Of a stretch of 64,000 nt of DNA, positions 7,881-18,152 are shown one piece after another. The translations under genes were made by a program, and so were the position numbers. This stretch comes from Zhongshania aliphaticivorans (GTDB lineage Bacteria > Pseudomonadota > Gammaproteobacteria > Pseudomonadales > Spongiibacteraceae). The DNA is taken from assembly GCF_902705855.1 (NCBI RefSeq), contig NZ_CACSIJ010000011.1:247183-311182 (forward strand). Reading direction: 5' to 3'. Every line of letters starts with the position of its first letter. The stretch's first letter is position 1. The notes under the pieces were generated by a model. That model was not told the origin of the DNA and did no database searches. It worked only from the letters and a program-made list of their open reading frames with translations.

Positions 7881-9152
7881 ATGAATTTGCTCGTAATTGG
7901 CATTAATCACAATTCGGCCCCCGTCTCGATTCGAGAGCGGGTCGCGTTTGTGCCTGAGCAAATGCATCAAGCTTTAAAAGATGCCGTCGGCAGCACTGGG
8001 GTATCAGAGCTGGCCATATTGTCCACCTGTAATCGCACTGAACTTTACGGCATTGCTGGTGAAGATGGTGATGCGGCAGCTGCGAGCATGTTGGATTGGC
8101 TGTCGGTTTACCACCATGTCGATCGCGCTGAGTTGAGCGCATGTATCTATGATTATCGTCGTGATGACGCCTTAAAACATATGATGGAAGTGGCTGCTGG
8201 GTTGGATTCTATGGTGCTCGGCGAGCCGCAAATATTAGGGCAAATGAAATCTGCCTATGCGGTCGCTGTCGATGCTGGTACTGCAAATGGTGTGCTGCAC
8301 CGTACCTTTGCTCATATTTTCTCAGTCGCTAAGCGGGTGCGTACCGACACCGCTGTGGGTGAAAACCCTGTGTCGGTTGCCTATGCGGCGGTCAATTTAA
8401 CTCAGCATGTGTTTTCTTCATTAAACAGCTGTACCGCCCTGTTGATAGGCGCGGGTGAAACTATTGAACTGGTGGCTCGCCATCTTCATGACAAGGGCAT
8501 AAAGCGTCTTATTATTGCCAATAGGACCTTAGAGCGAGCACGGGAGCTTGCCGAGAAATTCGGTGCAGAGGCGGTGATGCTATCGGATATTCCCCATTGC
8601 CTTGTTAGTGCTGATATTGTCGTTGCGTCGACCGCGAGCCAGTTACCGATTTTGGGCAAGGGAGCGGTTGAGGGTGCACTTAAAAGGCGCAAACATCGGC
8701 CAATGGTGATGGTGGATATCGCGGTGCCGCGAGATATTGAACCGCAAGTTGCTGAATTAGCAGATGTCTATTTGTATACCGTTGATGATTTGCGCGAAAT
8801 TGTTGAAGAAAATAAACGCGCTCGCCAGAGTGAGGCCCGCAAGGCGGGGGATATTATTACCTTGGCGCTGGGTGAGTGGGAATCGCAATTGCGAGCCTTG
8901 GATGCGGTGGGCACCGTGAGAGATTACCGCGCCCAAGCGGAACAGCTACGCGACACCGAACTAGACCGTGCACTGCGCAATTTGGCGCGGGGCGATGATG
9001 CCGAACAAGTGCTAGAGCAGCTCGCTCGCGGTTTAACCAATAAATTAATACACAGCCCGACCACGCAAATAAAAGAAGCGGGAGCCAAAGGGCGAACCGA
9101 TCTTATCCACTGGGCGCGGGAACTATTTCAGCTCAAAGACAGCGACTCCTGA
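7881..9152 (+). CDS. hemA: Glutamyl-tRNA reductase
   Basis: 423 aa. First committed step of C5 tetrapyrrole synthesis: NADPH reduction of Glu-tRNA(Glu) to glutamate-1-semialdehyde. ILSTCNRTELYG holds the catalytic Cys at about residue 50, GLDSMVLGEPQILGQ is the family signature, LLIGAGETIELVARHL is the NADPH-binding loop, and the C-terminal helical dimerisation domain is intact. It diverges from the TPR gene and leads into prfA and prmC. Confidence 0.97.
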   Translation: MNLLVIGINHNSAPVSIRERVAFVPEQMHQALKDAVGSTGVSELAILSTCNRTELYGIAGEDGDAAAASMLDWLSVYHHVDRAELSACIYDYRRDDALKHMMEVAAGLDSMVLGEPQILGQMKSAYAVAVDAGTANGVLHRTFAHIFSVAKRVRTDTAVGENPVSVAYAAVNLTQHVFSSLNSCTALLIGAGETIELVARHLHDKGIKRLIIANRTLERARELAEKFGAEAVMLSDIPHCLVSADIVVASTASQLPILGKGAVEGALKRRKHRPMVMVDIAVPRDIEPQVAELADVYLYTVDDLREIVEENKRARQSEARKAGDIITLALGEWESQLRALDAVGTVRDYRAQAEQLRDTELDRALRNLARGDDAEQVLEQLARGLTNKLIHSPTTQIKEAGAKGRTDLIHWARELFQLKDSDS

Positions 9153-9182
9153 CAGTAGCTAAAACATTAAAAGCGAGAAAAT

Positions 9183-10265
9183 ATGAAGGCCTCTATTGTC
9201 ACTAAACTCGACAATTTGCTTGATCGATATGAAGAGATCGGTGCGCTATTAAGCGACGGCGAAATTATTGCTAATCAAGATCGTTTTCGCGGTTTGTCTC
9301 GGGAGTATGCCGAGATTGAACCCGTTGTTGAGGCTTATGGCCGTTTTCGTCAAGTGGAAGAGGATTTGGCTGAGGCGACGGCAATGCTATCGGAAGACGA
9401 CGCCGATATGCGCGAAATGGCTGAAGACGAGGTCGCGTCTGCTAAGGAAAAGTTAGAAGCACTGGAGCTGGAGCTGCAAACTTTGCTTTTGCCCCGTGAC
9501 CCTAACGACTCCCACAACGTATTTTTAGAAATACGTGCTGGTACTGGTGGTGACGAGGCCGCTATTTTTGCTGGTGATTTGTTTCGTATGTACTCCCGTT
9601 ATGCGGAGCGCAAAGGTTGGCGAGTTGAGGTTTTAAGCGAGCGGCAGGGGGAGCATGGCGGTTATAAAGAAATTATTAGCCGCGTAGCGGGGCAGGAAGT
9701 TTACGGCCATCTTAAATTTGAGTCCGGCGCGCACCGTGTGCAGCGTGTGCCTGAAACTGAATCTCAAGGTCGCATTCACACCTCGGCTTGTACCGTGGCA
9801 GTGATGGCTGAGCCAGAAGAAGCTGACCACATAGAGCTTAATAAAGGTGATTTGCGTATCGATACCTTCCGCTCCAGCGGCGCGGGCGGTCAGCACGTTA
9901 ACACCACAGACTCAGCGGTGCGTATTGTTCATATTCCTACTGGTATCGTGGTGGAGTGCCAAGACGAGCGCTCGCAGCATAAGAACAAGGCGCGGGCGAT
10001 GTCTTTATTGGCTGCAAAAGTAAACGATGCGGCCAGCAGTAAGCTCCAAGCAGATCAAGCGACAGAGCGTCGCAATTTGGTCGGTAGCGGCGACCGTTCA
10101 GAGCGTATCCGCACCTATAATTTTCCACAGGGTCGGGTTACCGACCACCGCATTAACTTAACCTTGTATAAATTGGATGAGTTTGTGCAGGGCGATGTAG
10201 ATTGTGTGGTATCGCCTCTGCGACAGGAGTATCAGGCTGATCTATTGGCGGCCTTGGCAGAATAA
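9183..10265 (+). CDS. prfA: Peptide chain release factor 1
   Basis: 360 aa, full length. It recognises UAA and UAG. The catalytic GGQ is in [19 protein letters not shown] (about residues 225-243). The codon-recognition region contains the PET motif in [12 protein letters not shown]. It starts 30 nt after hemA. Its TAA shares an A with the ATG of prmC, whose product methylates the GGQ glutamine, so enzyme and substrate are coupled. Confidence 0.97.
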   Translation: MKASIVTKLDNLLDRYEEIGALLSDGEIIANQDRFRGLSREYAEIEPVVEAYGRFRQVEEDLAEATAMLSEDDADMREMAEDEVASAKEKLEALELELQTLLLPRDPNDSHNVFLEIRAGTGGDEAAIFAGDLFRMYSRYAERKGWRVEVLSERQGEHGGYKEIISRVAGQEVYGHLKFESGAHRVQRVPETESQGRIHTSACTVAVMAEPEEADHIELNKGDLRIDTFRSSGAGGQHVNTTDSAVRIVHIPTGIVVECQDERSQHKNKARAMSLLAAKVNDAASSKLQADQATERRNLVGSGDRSERIRTYNFPQGRVTDHRINLTLYKLDEFVQGDVDCVVSPLRQEYQADLLAALAE

Positions 10266-11125
10266 TGACGGACTCGCAGCGGCTGCCTAGTTTGAGCATC
10301 GCGGCTGCGATGGCAATGCGAACGCGTCTGTCTGCGATAAGCGATTCCCCAGATTTAGATACGTCGCTACTGCTGTGTCGCTGTATTGATAAGCCGCGTA
10401 GTTATTTATATAGCTGGCCAGAACGTGAATTGACAGTCGTGCAGGAACAGCATTTTCTGCAATTATTAGCGCGCCGCATAGCGGGCGAACCTATTGCCCA
10501 TATTTTGGGCGAGCGTGATTTTTGGTCATTGCCTCTGGCGGTGTCGCCGCTGACCTTAATTCCTAGGCCTGACACTGAGTGCTTGGTTGAGCGCGCATTA
10601 GAAATGCTGACGGGCCAAGAGAACCCACTGATATTAGATTTGGGGACGGGTACCGGTGCTATTGCTTTAGCTTTGGCGTCAGAGCGAGCGGATGCGGAGG
10701 TACTGGCATCTGATTTTTCGTCTGAGGTCGTCGCCTTGGCCCAGCGAAACCGCGATGCCCTTGGGCTGACAAACCTGCAGCTGGTGTGTTCAAGCTGGTT
10801 TAGCGATATTCCCCACAAGCGCTTTAATCTCATCGTTAGCAATCCGCCATATATCGATCCCAGCGATCCTCATTTGAGTCAGGGCGACGTTCGCTTTGAG
10901 CCGATGTCGGCATTAGTTGCCGCCGAAGGTGGCATGGCAGACTTACGGCGTATTATTAATGAGTCGCCAGACTATCTGGTGGCGGGCGGCGAATTGTTAC
11001 TTGAGCATGGTTACAATCAGGGTGAGTTGGTACGGCAGGCTTTAAGCACGCGGGGCTTTGAACAAGTGGCATCGCAGCTCGACTACGGTGGTAATGAGCG
11101 CATAACGTGGGGGCGATGGCGATGA
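10265..11125 (+). CDS. prmC: Release-factor glutamine N5-methyltransferase
   Basis: 286 aa. SAM-dependent methyltransferase that methylates the Gln of the GGQ motif in RF1 and RF2. The helical N-terminal domain is followed by the SAM site LILDLGTGTGAIALALASE (about residues 121-139) and the NPPY catalytic motif in IVSNPPYIDP. It starts inside the prfA stop and overlaps the next gene by a few bases. Confidence 0.96.
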   Translation: MTDSQRLPSLSIAAAMAMRTRLSAISDSPDLDTSLLLCRCIDKPRSYLYSWPERELTVVQEQHFLQLLARRIAGEPIAHILGERDFWSLPLAVSPLTLIPRPDTECLVERALEMLTGQENPLILDLGTGTGAIALALASERADAEVLASDFSSEVVALAQRNRDALGLTNLQLVCSSWFSDIPHKRFNLIVSNPPYIDPSDPHLSQGDVRFEPMSALVAAEGGMADLRRIINESPDYLVAGGELLLEHGYNQGELVRQALSTRGFEQVASQLDYGGNERITWGRWR

Positions 11126-11874
11126 TGAATGACGAGCAGTTATTGCGCTATAGCCGCCATATACTTCTGCCGAGCTTAGATGTCGACGGACAGCAGGCGC
11201 TACTGGATAGCAAAGTGTTGATTGTCGGCATGGGCGGTCTCGGTTGTCCGGCTGCCTTGTATCTCGCGGCATCGGGTGTGGGCGAATTGCACTTGGCGGA
11301 TGACGACACGGTTGAACTTAGTAATTTGCAGCGTCAAATTGCCCACGGCCAAGCTGATATTGGGCGGGCAAAGGCAGAGTCGGTCGCAGACAGTATTAAA
11401 GCGATTAATTCAGATACGACGTTACGGGTATTGAATAGACGTTTAAGCGATAAGGCTTTAAGTGCCGCGGTCGAGGCCGTCGACGTGGTGGTAGACGCCA
11501 GCGACAACTTCGCAACGCGTTTTGCATTGAATGAGGCCTGTGCGCTAGCGCGGCGGCCACTTATTTCTGGCGCAGCGATCCGTGGCGAGGCGCAACTTAG
11601 CGTGTTTGATTTTAGACGCGATGACTCACCATGCTATCGCTGCTTATACCAAGAAGCGGATGATGCGACCTTGAATTGCTCAGAAAGCGGCGTGCTGGCT
11701 CCCATCGTTGGTATGATGGGTAGCATGCAGGCGCTAGAAGCATTGAAATGTATTGCAGGTATTGGCGAGCCACTCGTTGGTCGCGTGTTGTTAATTGATG
11801 GTATGAGCATGGAGTTGCGACAGCTCAATTTACGTCGTGATCCGGAGTGCCCAGTGTGCCGTTTGCGGGGCTAG
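11122..11874 (+). CDS. moeB: MoeB/ThiF-family sulfur-carrier adenylyltransferase
   Basis: About 250 aa. E1-like enzyme that adenylates the C-terminal Gly-Gly of MoaD (molybdopterin) or ThiS (thiamine). LLRYSRHILLP is the N-terminal block, VGMGGLGCPAALYLAASGVG the nucleotide loop, DDTVELSNLQRQ the family signature, and CYRCLY with CPVC supply the zinc cysteines. ESGVLAPIVGMMGSMQALEA is the conserved late block. Starts ATG 11122 or 11125 overlap the prmC TGA; GTG 11107 is less likely. MoeB and ThiF cannot be separated by sequence alone. No moaD or thiS is adjacent. Confidence 0.85.
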   Translation: MMNDEQLLRYSRHILLPSLDVDGQQALLDSKVLIVGMGGLGCPAALYLAASGVGELHLADDDTVELSNLQRQIAHGQADIGRAKAESVADSIKAINSDTTLRVLNRRLSDKALSAAVEAVDVVVDASDNFATRFALNEACALARRPLISGAAIRGEAQLSVFDFRRDDSPCYRCLYQEADDATLNCSESGVLAPIVGMMGSMQALEALKCIAGIGEPLVGRVLLIDGMSMELRQLNLRRDPECPVCRLRG

Positions 11875-11972
11875 TTTCAGGGATATATACCGCACCGCGG
11901 TGGTTATCTTGCCCATCTTAAAATAAGATCCATAAATAAATATCGCCAAAATAATCATAATGAGGGAATGCT

Positions 11973-12776
11973 ATGAGGCTTATTCTTAGGTGCTACTACT
12001 TTCTGCACGATGGCATTTTTGCGCTTCTTTCAAAGCTTGATGGAATTCCACCCTTATTAATTCGCCTCTATTTATCGCCGATTATGCTCGCTGCCGGCTT
12101 GTATAAACTTCATCATTTTGACGCAACAGCGATGTGGTTAGAGCAGGGGCTGAATTTACCTTACCCAGAAGTCATGGCGTATTTGGTGACCTATACCGAA
12201 CTTGTTGGCGGCTTTTTGTTGCTGTTCGGTTTGGCGGTGCGCTGGATTAGCATCCCACTTATGGTGGCAATGCTGGTCGCGGCAGTTACCGTACATTGGG
12301 ATAACGGCTGGTTTGCTATAGCACCGAGCAACCCTGTGACAAGTACCGCAAAACCCTTGGCAGATATTGGTGTACCAATGGCAAGGGCCAGCATGGAAAA
12401 CAGCATCGGTGTAGGCGAGCGCTTAGACCGAGCGAGAACTATTTTGAATGAATATGGCCACTATGGCTGGCTGGTTGAAAAAGGTAATTTTGCAGTACTA
12501 AACAATGGTATTGAATTTGCCGCCACGTATTTCATTATGTTGTTAGGTCTTTTGTTTAGCGGTGCTGGTCGCTATTTTAGTTTGGATTATTATCTTGACC
12601 GCCGAGCCCGAGAATTTATTAAGCCCAAGCCTGAAGAGCAAAAAGAAGAGCCCGCTGTCGAGCCGGAAAGTAAGCCCGTGGAACAGAAAGAGGAGGCGCA
12701 AGCGCCGTCAGAAGTCAGTTCAGAGCCCGCGTTAAAACCGCAAGAAACTCAGTCTGGCCCAGTCGCGGATGAATGA
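11973..12776 (+). CDS. DoxX-family membrane protein with acidic C-terminal tail
   Basis: 267 aa. DoxX-like pattern: RLYLSPIMLAAGLYKLHHF, then helices at YTELVGGFLLLFGLA and IPLMVAMLVAAVTVH, a soluble loop (about 115-170), and a last helix FAATYFIMLLGLLFSGAG. The final 55 or so residues are a Pro/Glu/Lys-rich tail (KPEEQKEEPAVEPESKPVEQ), probably cytoplasmic and disordered. The family is linked to redox or quinone-dependent membrane processes, but the role here is unknown. It stands alone between moeB and rhlB. Confidence 0.8.
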   Translation: MRLILRCYYFLHDGIFALLSKLDGIPPLLIRLYLSPIMLAAGLYKLHHFDATAMWLEQGLNLPYPEVMAYLVTYTELVGGFLLLFGLAVRWISIPLMVAMLVAAVTVHWDNGWFAIAPSNPVTSTAKPLADIGVPMARASMENSIGVGERLDRARTILNEYGHYGWLVEKGNFAVLNNGIEFAATYFIMLLGLLFSGAGRYFSLDYYLDRRAREFIKPKPEEQKEEPAVEPESKPVEQKEEAQAPSEVSSEPALKPQETQSGPVADE

Positions 12777-12819
12777 TGCTAGAATGGCTGATTATTGAGC
12801 AATGTAAGAAGAGTATATT

Positions 12820-14205
12820 TTGTTAAAAAAGTTGTTTGGATCAGCTAAAAAGGCGCCCATAACGGCAGGTCAAAATACCGCCGCCGAAGCGCATAGTGCA
12901 ATACCTAAGTCCGGCGCAGCGGATACAAATGTAAAACACCGCGATACCCATAAGCGCGGACGAGAGCGAGGCGCGAGCAAAGCAGCGGACAAAATCGCGT
13001 CCACCTGGACTCTTAAAGACTTTCAAGTTGAGCCAGAAGAGGGAAAGACGCGTTTCCATGACCTTGATCTCGATGAGAGTTTAATGCACGGCATTGCCGA
13101 CACGGGGTTTAAATATTGCTCGCCAATTCAGGCGGCCTCTTTGCCTCATACCCTGCGTGGCAATGACGTTATTGGCAAGGCCCAGACCGGCACAGGTAAA
13201 ACAGCAGCCTTCCTAATCACCATTTTTAATGACTTATTGAGTAATCCAATAGACGAAGAGCGCTTTGCCGGCGAGCCTCGTGCATTGGTTATTGCGCCAA
13301 CACGAGAGCTCGTGGTTCAGATCGGCGACGATGCCCGTATGCTTGGTAAGTATTGCGGCTTGAATGTGGTTACGTTAATTGGCGGTATGGATTACCAGAA
13401 GCAGCAGGATAAATTGGCTGGCATGGTCGATATCGTTGTGGCGACGCCAGGTCGGCTGTTGGACTTTGAAGGCCGTAAAGACCTGTATCTCGATCAGATA
13501 GAAATTCTGGTTATCGACGAAGCTGATCGCATGTTGGATATGGGCTTTATTCCACAGGTGAAACGCATCGTGCGTTCTTGCCCTCGTAAAAGCCATCGTC
13601 AAACGCTCTTGTTTAGCGCGACCTTTACCGATGACATTATTCGACTTACCGAGCAGTGGACTGACGAGCCGGTCAATATTGAAATTGAACCAGAAAGTGT
13701 GGCAACGGATACCGTTGATCAAAAAGTCTATTTGGTTGAGTCGCAGGATAAATTTAAATTGCTGCTCAATATTGTTCGCCATGAGAGCGCAACCAGTGTG
13801 ATTATTTTCGCTAATCGCCGTGATGAAACCCGACGTTTATTTGAAAAACTGCAGAAGGCGGGCATTCGCTGTGGTATTTTGTCGGGCGAAATTCCGCAAA
13901 ATAAGCGCTCGCGAACGCTGCAACAATTTAAGGATGGCGAGATTGAGTGTTTGGTGGCGACGGATGTTGCCGGTCGTGGTATCCACGTAAATGGCGTGAG
14001 TCACGTTATTAATTACACCTTGCCTGAAGATGCCGACGACTATGTGCATCGCATCGGCCGTACTGGTCGCGCTGGTGCAACCGGCACTTCTATCAGCTTT
14101 GCCTGCGAGGATGATGCCTTCTTGTTGCCAGGTATTGAAGCTGAACTAGGTATGAAATTACCCTGCGAGCGCCCACCAGAACACCTGATTGCGGGTGTGC
14201 GCTAA
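12820..14205 (+). CDS. rhlB: ATP-dependent RNA helicase RhlB (DEAD-box)
   Basis: 461 aa. Motif Q is [15 protein letters not shown]; motif I AQTGTGKT; Ia [14 protein letters not shown] in [50 protein letters not shown]. The N-terminal 65 residues are Lys/Arg/Ala-rich as in RhlB of Pseudomonas. The start is TTG at 12820 ([11 protein letters not shown]); AAGAAGAG lies 6 nt upstream and the encoded N-terminus fits the family. RhlB works with the RNA degradosome in mRNA decay. The stop overlaps the cysZ stop on the other strand. Confidence 0.92.
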   Translation: MLKKLFGSAKKAPITAGQNTAAEAHSAIPKSGAADTNVKHRDTHKRGRERGASKAADKIASTWTLKDFQVEPEEGKTRFHDLDLDESLMHGIADTGFKYCSPIQAASLPHTLRGNDVIGKAQTGTGKTAAFLITIFNDLLSNPIDEERFAGEPRALVIAPTRELVVQIGDDARMLGKYCGLNVVTLIGGMDYQKQQDKLAGMVDIVVATPGRLLDFEGRKDLYLDQIEILVIDEADRMLDMGFIPQVKRIVRSCPRKSHRQTLLFSATFTDDIIRLTEQWTDEPVNIEIEPESVATDTVDQKVYLVESQDKFKLLLNIVRHESATSVIIFANRRDETRRLFEKLQKAGIRCGILSGEIPQNKRSRTLQQFKDGEIECLVATDVAGRGIHVNGVSHVINYTLPEDADDYVHRIGRTGRAGATGTSISFACEDDAFLLPGIEAELGMKLPCERPPEHLIAGVR

Positions 14206-14933
14206 GTTTTATCTTTAAATCGCTCTACCCACATCAAGGTACCGCCGCAGACCGCGGCGGGCATAATAAATAAATTCAAAACTGGTACCATGGTGCCCAA
14301 CATCACGAGCGCGCCAAAGCTAAAGCTGGTGCCGCGCTGGCTGCCAATACGTTTCCTTGCATCTTTAAAACTCAGTTTGTGATTGTCCATGGGGTAGTCG
14401 CAGTACTCTATTGCCATCATCCATGCATTTAGGGCAAACCACAGCAGCGGTGCCAGCGGTGAAATCACAAAGCTCGCGATGAGAGTGAGGATGGCGAAGC
14501 CGAAGTAGTACAGCAGCTTTTGGCATTCGCGGCCGATACTTTTGGGAAAACTTGCGATGGCCATCGCGATGGTTTCGCGGCCAGCGACCTCTTGCCCGGT
14601 GAGCATCTCCTCAACCTTTTCCGCTAGCAGCCCATTAAAGGGGGCGGCAATAATATTGGCTACTGTGCTGAATATATACATCACAATAGCTAATACTAAG
14701 ATCACCGCCAGTGGCCACAGAATCCAGCGTAAAAAGTCTAGCCAAGTGGGTAGCCATTCAACGACTTGGTTGATCCAGCCCGACATCGCTTCTAGTGTTA
14801 GGGTGGTGAATGCACCAAAAATAATAAAATTAATAAGCAGTGGAATAGCAACAAATAGGCGTATGCCCGGTTGTCGGATAATTTTGAAGCCGCGCAATAA
14901 ATAGTCTGGACCGCTAAGTGGGCGTGCATTCAT
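14202..14933 (-). CDS. cysZ: Sulfate permease CysZ
   Basis: About 243 aa from ATG 14933; ATG 14942 or TTG 14954 are also possible because the only AGG is poorly spaced for each. It begins [19 protein letters not shown], the usual CysZ N-terminus, with membrane helices at about 25-50, 65-95, 140-175 and 205-235. [16 protein letters not shown] and [10 protein letters not shown] are family blocks. CysZ carries sulfate inward for cysteine synthesis. It converges on rhlB with a 4-nt stop overlap. Confidence 0.88.
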   Translation of the reverse strand: MNARPLSGPDYLLRGFKIIRQPGIRLFVAIPLLINFIIFGAFTTLTLEAMSGWINQVVEWLPTWLDFLRWILWPLAVILVLAIVMYIFSTVANIIAAPFNGLLAEKVEEMLTGQEVAGRETIAMAIASFPKSIGRECQKLLYYFGFAILTLIASFVISPLAPLLWFALNAWMMAIEYCDYPMDNHKLSFKDARKRIGSQRGTSFSFGALVMLGTMVPVLNLFIMPAAVCGGTLMWVERFKDKT

Positions 14934-15157
14934 ATTAAACATTACCTGCAACAATTAAATTTTGGGGTTTGGCGATTTGCTCGCTTTCCCCTGCCTGCCA
15001 AAGTCGTTATGCTTTTTGGGGTTGAGTTTGTTTGTTTAAATTCGGTTATCGTCACCATAATAACGATTTGAACGCTGGCTTGTGAAGGCTCGTGTTTGTG
15101 CGGGTAGATAAAGCGCGGCGATTTAATATTTAGTGCAATGACTGAGGGATGCGTCTA

Positions 15158-15523
15158 ATGAAAGTAATATATGGGGTTGTAGTGGCTGTGATCTTTGCTA
15201 TGTCGGGTAGCGTGCAGGCCGACGATTTAGGCGAGTCTTACAATATTATGTGCGAAAAAATGAAGTCTTGCGCGCTGAAGAATATGGGCGAAGCAGATTT
15301 GACGCCGGATTTACGCGCAATGGTCATCGCGAGCTTGGAGGGCGCATGTGTAGCTATTCAGCAGCAATTTAATAGTGTGGCTGCGGCGCATCCTCTTTAT
15401 GAGCCGGCAAGCGCATGTATGAAATCTATGACGACGTTGAGCTGTGAACAAATCGAAAATATGAGCGACGAGAAAACCCCAGAGTGCGCCCGCTATGAGA
15501 AAATGGCGGAGAGTTATCAGTAG
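15158..15523 (+). CDS. Small periplasmic protein with six cysteines, unknown function
   Basis: 121 aa from ATG 15158, which has GAGGG 9 nt upstream; the ATG at 15149 is not as well placed. MKVIYGVVVAVIFAMSGSVQA is a clear Sec signal, cut probably after QADD or VQA. The mature part has six cysteines (CEKMKSC, ACVA, ACMK, SCEQ, ECAR), an even number that suggests disulfides in the periplasm. I do not recognise the family. It converges on the CWC gene with no base between the two stop codons. Confidence 0.7.
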   Translation: MKVIYGVVVAVIFAMSGSVQADDLGESYNIMCEKMKSCALKNMGEADLTPDLRAMVIASLEGACVAIQQQFNSVAAAHPLYEPASACMKSMTTLSCEQIENMSDEKTPECARYEKMAESYQ

Positions 15524-15736
15524 TTACTTGCTGATAGGGCATCCGCATTGTTGGCAGAGACACCGTTTTTCTGTGCCGCTGCTAGCAGCTCGTCGCTTAG
15601 CCTGTTCGTCTATCTTGGTTGTCATACACCAGCAGCGTGATGGCTCGCTTCCTGCGGCTACGGCGCATTGGTTCTCTTGCTCACAAAGTGGGCAGCGCAT
15701 TGGATTGGCATAGGAAACAGGGTTGGCGGTAGACAT
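15524..15736 (-). CDS. Cysteine-rich CWC-family protein
   Basis: 70 aa with eight cysteines. The pattern CPLCEQENQCAVAAG, RCWCM, then CLCQQCGC is that of the Cys_rich_CWC family, small putative metal-binding proteins common in proteobacteria. AAGGA stands 6 nt before ATG 15736. It diverges from the Smr gene. The biochemical role is not established as far as I know. Short and easily missed, but codon structure, ribosome site and motif support it. Confidence 0.82.
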   Translation of the reverse strand: MSTANPVSYANPMRCPLCEQENQCAVAAGSEPSRCWCMTTKIDEQAKRRAASSGTEKRCLCQQCGCPISK

Positions 15737-15768
15737 TTTTTATTCCTTAAGCGCCGGTGGAGGTGAGC

Positions 15769-16350
15769 ATGAGCGACGATGATAGATTGTTCGCTGAAGA
15801 GATGGCCGGTGTCAAACCGCTTGAAATAGAAAGACGGGTTGTTATTCGCAAAGATACCGGCGATGCGGTCAATATTGCAGCGCGTCGCGCGGCTGCGACG
15901 GCAATCAGTGGTGTGCGTAATTTTCTATCGACCTCTGACATCGAATTATTAGACCCGTATTACGTATTGGAATATCGCCGAGAAGGCGTTCAGCATGGCG
16001 TATTTCGGCGTTTAAAACAGGGTAAATACACGATAGAAGCGCAGCTCGATTTACATAATATGACCGTCGAACAGGCGCGCTTGCAGGTGTTTGAATTTAT
16101 TCGCGAGGCAATGAAGGCGGATTTGCGTACCGTAATGATTGTACATGGGCGCGGCCATCACAGTGAATCTAAAGGCGCGGTAATTAAATCTTACGTAAAC
16201 CGCTGGCTGCCAGAGATGGAAGAAATTCAAGGCTTTAGTAGCGCGCAGCCCCAGCACGGTGGTGCGGGTGCAGTGTATGTGATGCTGAGGAAAAGTGAGA
16301 AGAAAAAGCAGGAGAACCGCGACCGCTTAGCGCGCGGTCGCAGTGTTTAG
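15769..16350 (+). CDS. Smr-domain protein (SmrA-like endonuclease)
   Basis: 193 aa from ATG 15769, with GGAGG 5 nt upstream; a GTG 12 nt earlier lies before that site and is rejected. The C-terminal Smr domain shows LDLHNMTVEQARLQVFEFI (about 93-111), then VMIVHGRGHHS and GAVIKSYVNRWLP. The HGRG motif is typical of nicking Smr domains. The N-terminal half (DDRLFAEEMAGVKPL) matches the YdaL/SmrA group. A nucleic-acid nicking role is inferred from the family. Confidence 0.88.
   Translation: MSDDDRLFAEEMAGVKPLEIERRVVIRKDTGDAVNIAARRAAATAISGVRNFLSTSDIELLDPYYVLEYRREGVQHGVFRRLKQGKYTIEAQLDLHNMTVEQARLQVFEFIREAMKADLRTVMIVHGRGHHSESKGAVIKSYVNRWLPEMEEIQGFSSAQPQHGGAGAVYVMLRKSEKKKQENRDRLARGRSV
16319..16341. 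terminator. Hairpin at the convergent end of the Smr gene
   Basis: GCGACCGC (16319-16326) and GCGGTCGC (16334-16341) form an 8-bp G/C-rich stem with a 7-nt loop inside the last codons of the Smr gene. No U-tract follows, so it may only slow polymerase between these convergent genes. Confidence 0.4.
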
Positions 16351-16368
16351 GCTAGCTAAGCTAGGGGC

Positions 16369-16659
16369 TTAAGCCGCCCCTTTGCTTTCAAGTGCGGCAA
16401 CGTGCTCACCAGAATTACGGTGTTCTTTAGCGTAACTTAATACTGTGCGACCACCCTTGTCGGTGGCGTTAAGATCGCGACCAGCTTCCAAAAACATGCC
16501 GATGAAGAGCTCGAAGTCATCGGCGCGCATGCTTTGGTAGGCTTTTAATAGCGCGTGAAAGTCCCGGTTAGTACCGGCTTTTGGCTCGGAATCTAAAAAC
16601 TCGCGGACGCGTGATTCGGTCCATACTTCATCGAGTACCTTTTCTTTGTCTTTTTTCAT
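16369..16659 (-). CDS. PA4642-like small conserved protein
   Basis: 96 aa, no signal peptide or membrane helix. It resembles a small conserved protein I remember from Pseudomonas as PA4642 (charged N-terminus, WTESRVREFLDSEP, DFHALLKAYQSMRADDF, then AGRDLNATDKGGRTVLSYA). The last part reads like half an ankyrin repeat. It starts about 30 nt after the gatB stop on the same strand and may be the tail of the gatCAB operon. Function unknown. Confidence 0.72.
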   Translation of the reverse strand: MKKDKEKVLDEVWTESRVREFLDSEPKAGTNRDFHALLKAYQSMRADDFELFIGMFLEAGRDLNATDKGGRTVLSYAKEHRNSGEHVAALESKGAA

Positions 16660-16692
16660 AAAGCTGTTTCTACCTTGCTGGTGCTGGCGGGC

Positions 16693-18141
16693 TTAACCGC
16701 CGAGCTTTTCGTTTAAAAGTGAGTTGATCACGCCGGGATTGGCTTGGCCTTTGGAGGCTTTCATAATTTGGCCGACAAAAAAGCCTAACATTTTTTTGCG
16801 TTTGCCTTCGTCGGCGCCTCGGAACTGCTCAACTTGTTCTGGGTTGGCGGCGAGCACTTCATCTACCATGGCGCCGATGGCGCCGCTGTCAGAGACTTGC
16901 TTTAAGCCCTTGTTGTCGATAATGGCATCGGCGCTGTCGCCTTCTTGATTCCAGAGTGCATCAAAAACCTGTTTGGCGATTTTACCGGAAATGCTGTTGT
17001 CGCGGATTCGCTGAATTAAGCCGCCTAATTGTTCTGCCGTGACGGGGCTGGCAGTAATGCTTAGGTTTTCGCGATTCAATGAGGCTGAGAGTTCACCGTT
17101 TACCCAGTTGGCTGCGAGCTTGGCGTCGCCGGCGCTGCTGGCTACGGCTTCAAAGTAGTCGGCCACGGGGCGCTCGCCGGTTAACAATGCTGCGTCATAG
17201 GCAGATAAACCAAATTCCGTTTCAAAACGCTGGCGTTTTGCGTCAGGTAGCTCCGGCATTTGCGCCATTAGTTCGTTAATTAAAGATTGTTCGACGTGCA
17301 CCGGCAATAAATCTGGGCAGGGGAAGTAGCGATAATCGTTGGCTTCTTCTTTGCTGCGCATGGGTCGAGTTTCGTTTTTGTCACTGTCGTATAGGCGAGT
17401 TTCTTGTCTAACTTTGCCGCCGTCTTCGATTAATTCAATTTGACGCAACACTTCGGTTTTGATGGCGCGTTCAACAAAACGGAAGGAGTTAATGTTTTTA
17501 AGCTCGGCGCGGGTGCCGTATTCCTCTTGTCCTTTGGGGCGAATTGACACGTTGGCGTCGCAGCGCAGTGAGCCCTGCGACATGTCGCCGTCAGAAATAC
17601 CGAGGTAGGTCACAATCGAATGTATTTTTCGCAGATACGCGACGGCCTCTTCGGCGCTGCGCATGTCTGGCTCAGAGACGATTTCGATTAAGGGTGTGCC
17701 AGCGCGGTTGAGGTCAATGCCTGACATACCTTGATAATCTTCGTGTAGCGATTTACCGGCGTCTTCCTCTAAGTGGGCATGGTGTACGCGAACACTGCGG
17801 GTGCTGCCGTCGCTGAGTGTAATTTCTACGATGCCCGCGCCAACGATGGGGAAGTCCATTTGCGTTGTTTGGTAGCCCTTGGGCAGGTCTGGGTAGAAAT
17901 AGTTTTTACGGTCAAAGACCGAATCGCGGCAAATGTCAGCATCTATGGCTAGGCCAAAGAGGATGGCTTTTTTCACCGCCTGTTCGTTTAGTACCGGCAA
18001 GGTGCCAGGCATGGCCAGATCAACGGCGCTGGCTTGGGTGTTGGCGTCGGCGCCGAAGGCGGTGCTTGAGCCAGAGAAAATTTTAGATTTGGTGGTGAGC
18101 TGGACGTGAATTTCCAGACCAATTACAACTTCCCATTCCAT
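16693..18141 (-). CDS. gatB: Asp/Glu-tRNA amidotransferase subunit B
   Basis: 482 aa. [20 protein letters not shown] is the hallmark N-terminus; [18 protein letters not shown] and [19 protein letters not shown] are family blocks; the C-terminal YqeY-like helical domain ends [13 protein letters not shown]. GatB phosphorylates mischarged Glu-tRNA(Gln) and/or Asp-tRNA(Asn) and passes it to GatA. It begins 11 nt after gatA. Confidence 0.97.
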   Translation of the reverse strand: MEWEVVIGLEIHVQLTTKSKIFSGSSTAFGADANTQASAVDLAMPGTLPVLNEQAVKKAILFGLAIDADICRDSVFDRKNYFYPDLPKGYQTTQMDFPIVGAGIVEITLSDGSTRSVRVHHAHLEEDAGKSLHEDYQGMSGIDLNRAGTPLIEIVSEPDMRSAEEAVAYLRKIHSIVTYLGISDGDMSQGSLRCDANVSIRPKGQEEYGTRAELKNINSFRFVERAIKTEVLRQIELIEDGGKVRQETRLYDSDKNETRPMRSKEEANDYRYFPCPDLLPVHVEQSLINELMAQMPELPDAKRQRFETEFGLSAYDAALLTGERPVADYFEAVASSAGDAKLAANWVNGELSASLNRENLSITASPVTAEQLGGLIQRIRDNSISGKIAKQVFDALWNQEGDSADAIIDNKGLKQVSDSGAIGAMVDEVLAANPEQVEQFRGADEGKRKKMLGFFVGQIMKASKGQANPGVINSLLNEKLGG

Positions 18142-18152
18142 AGTCGCTTTCC

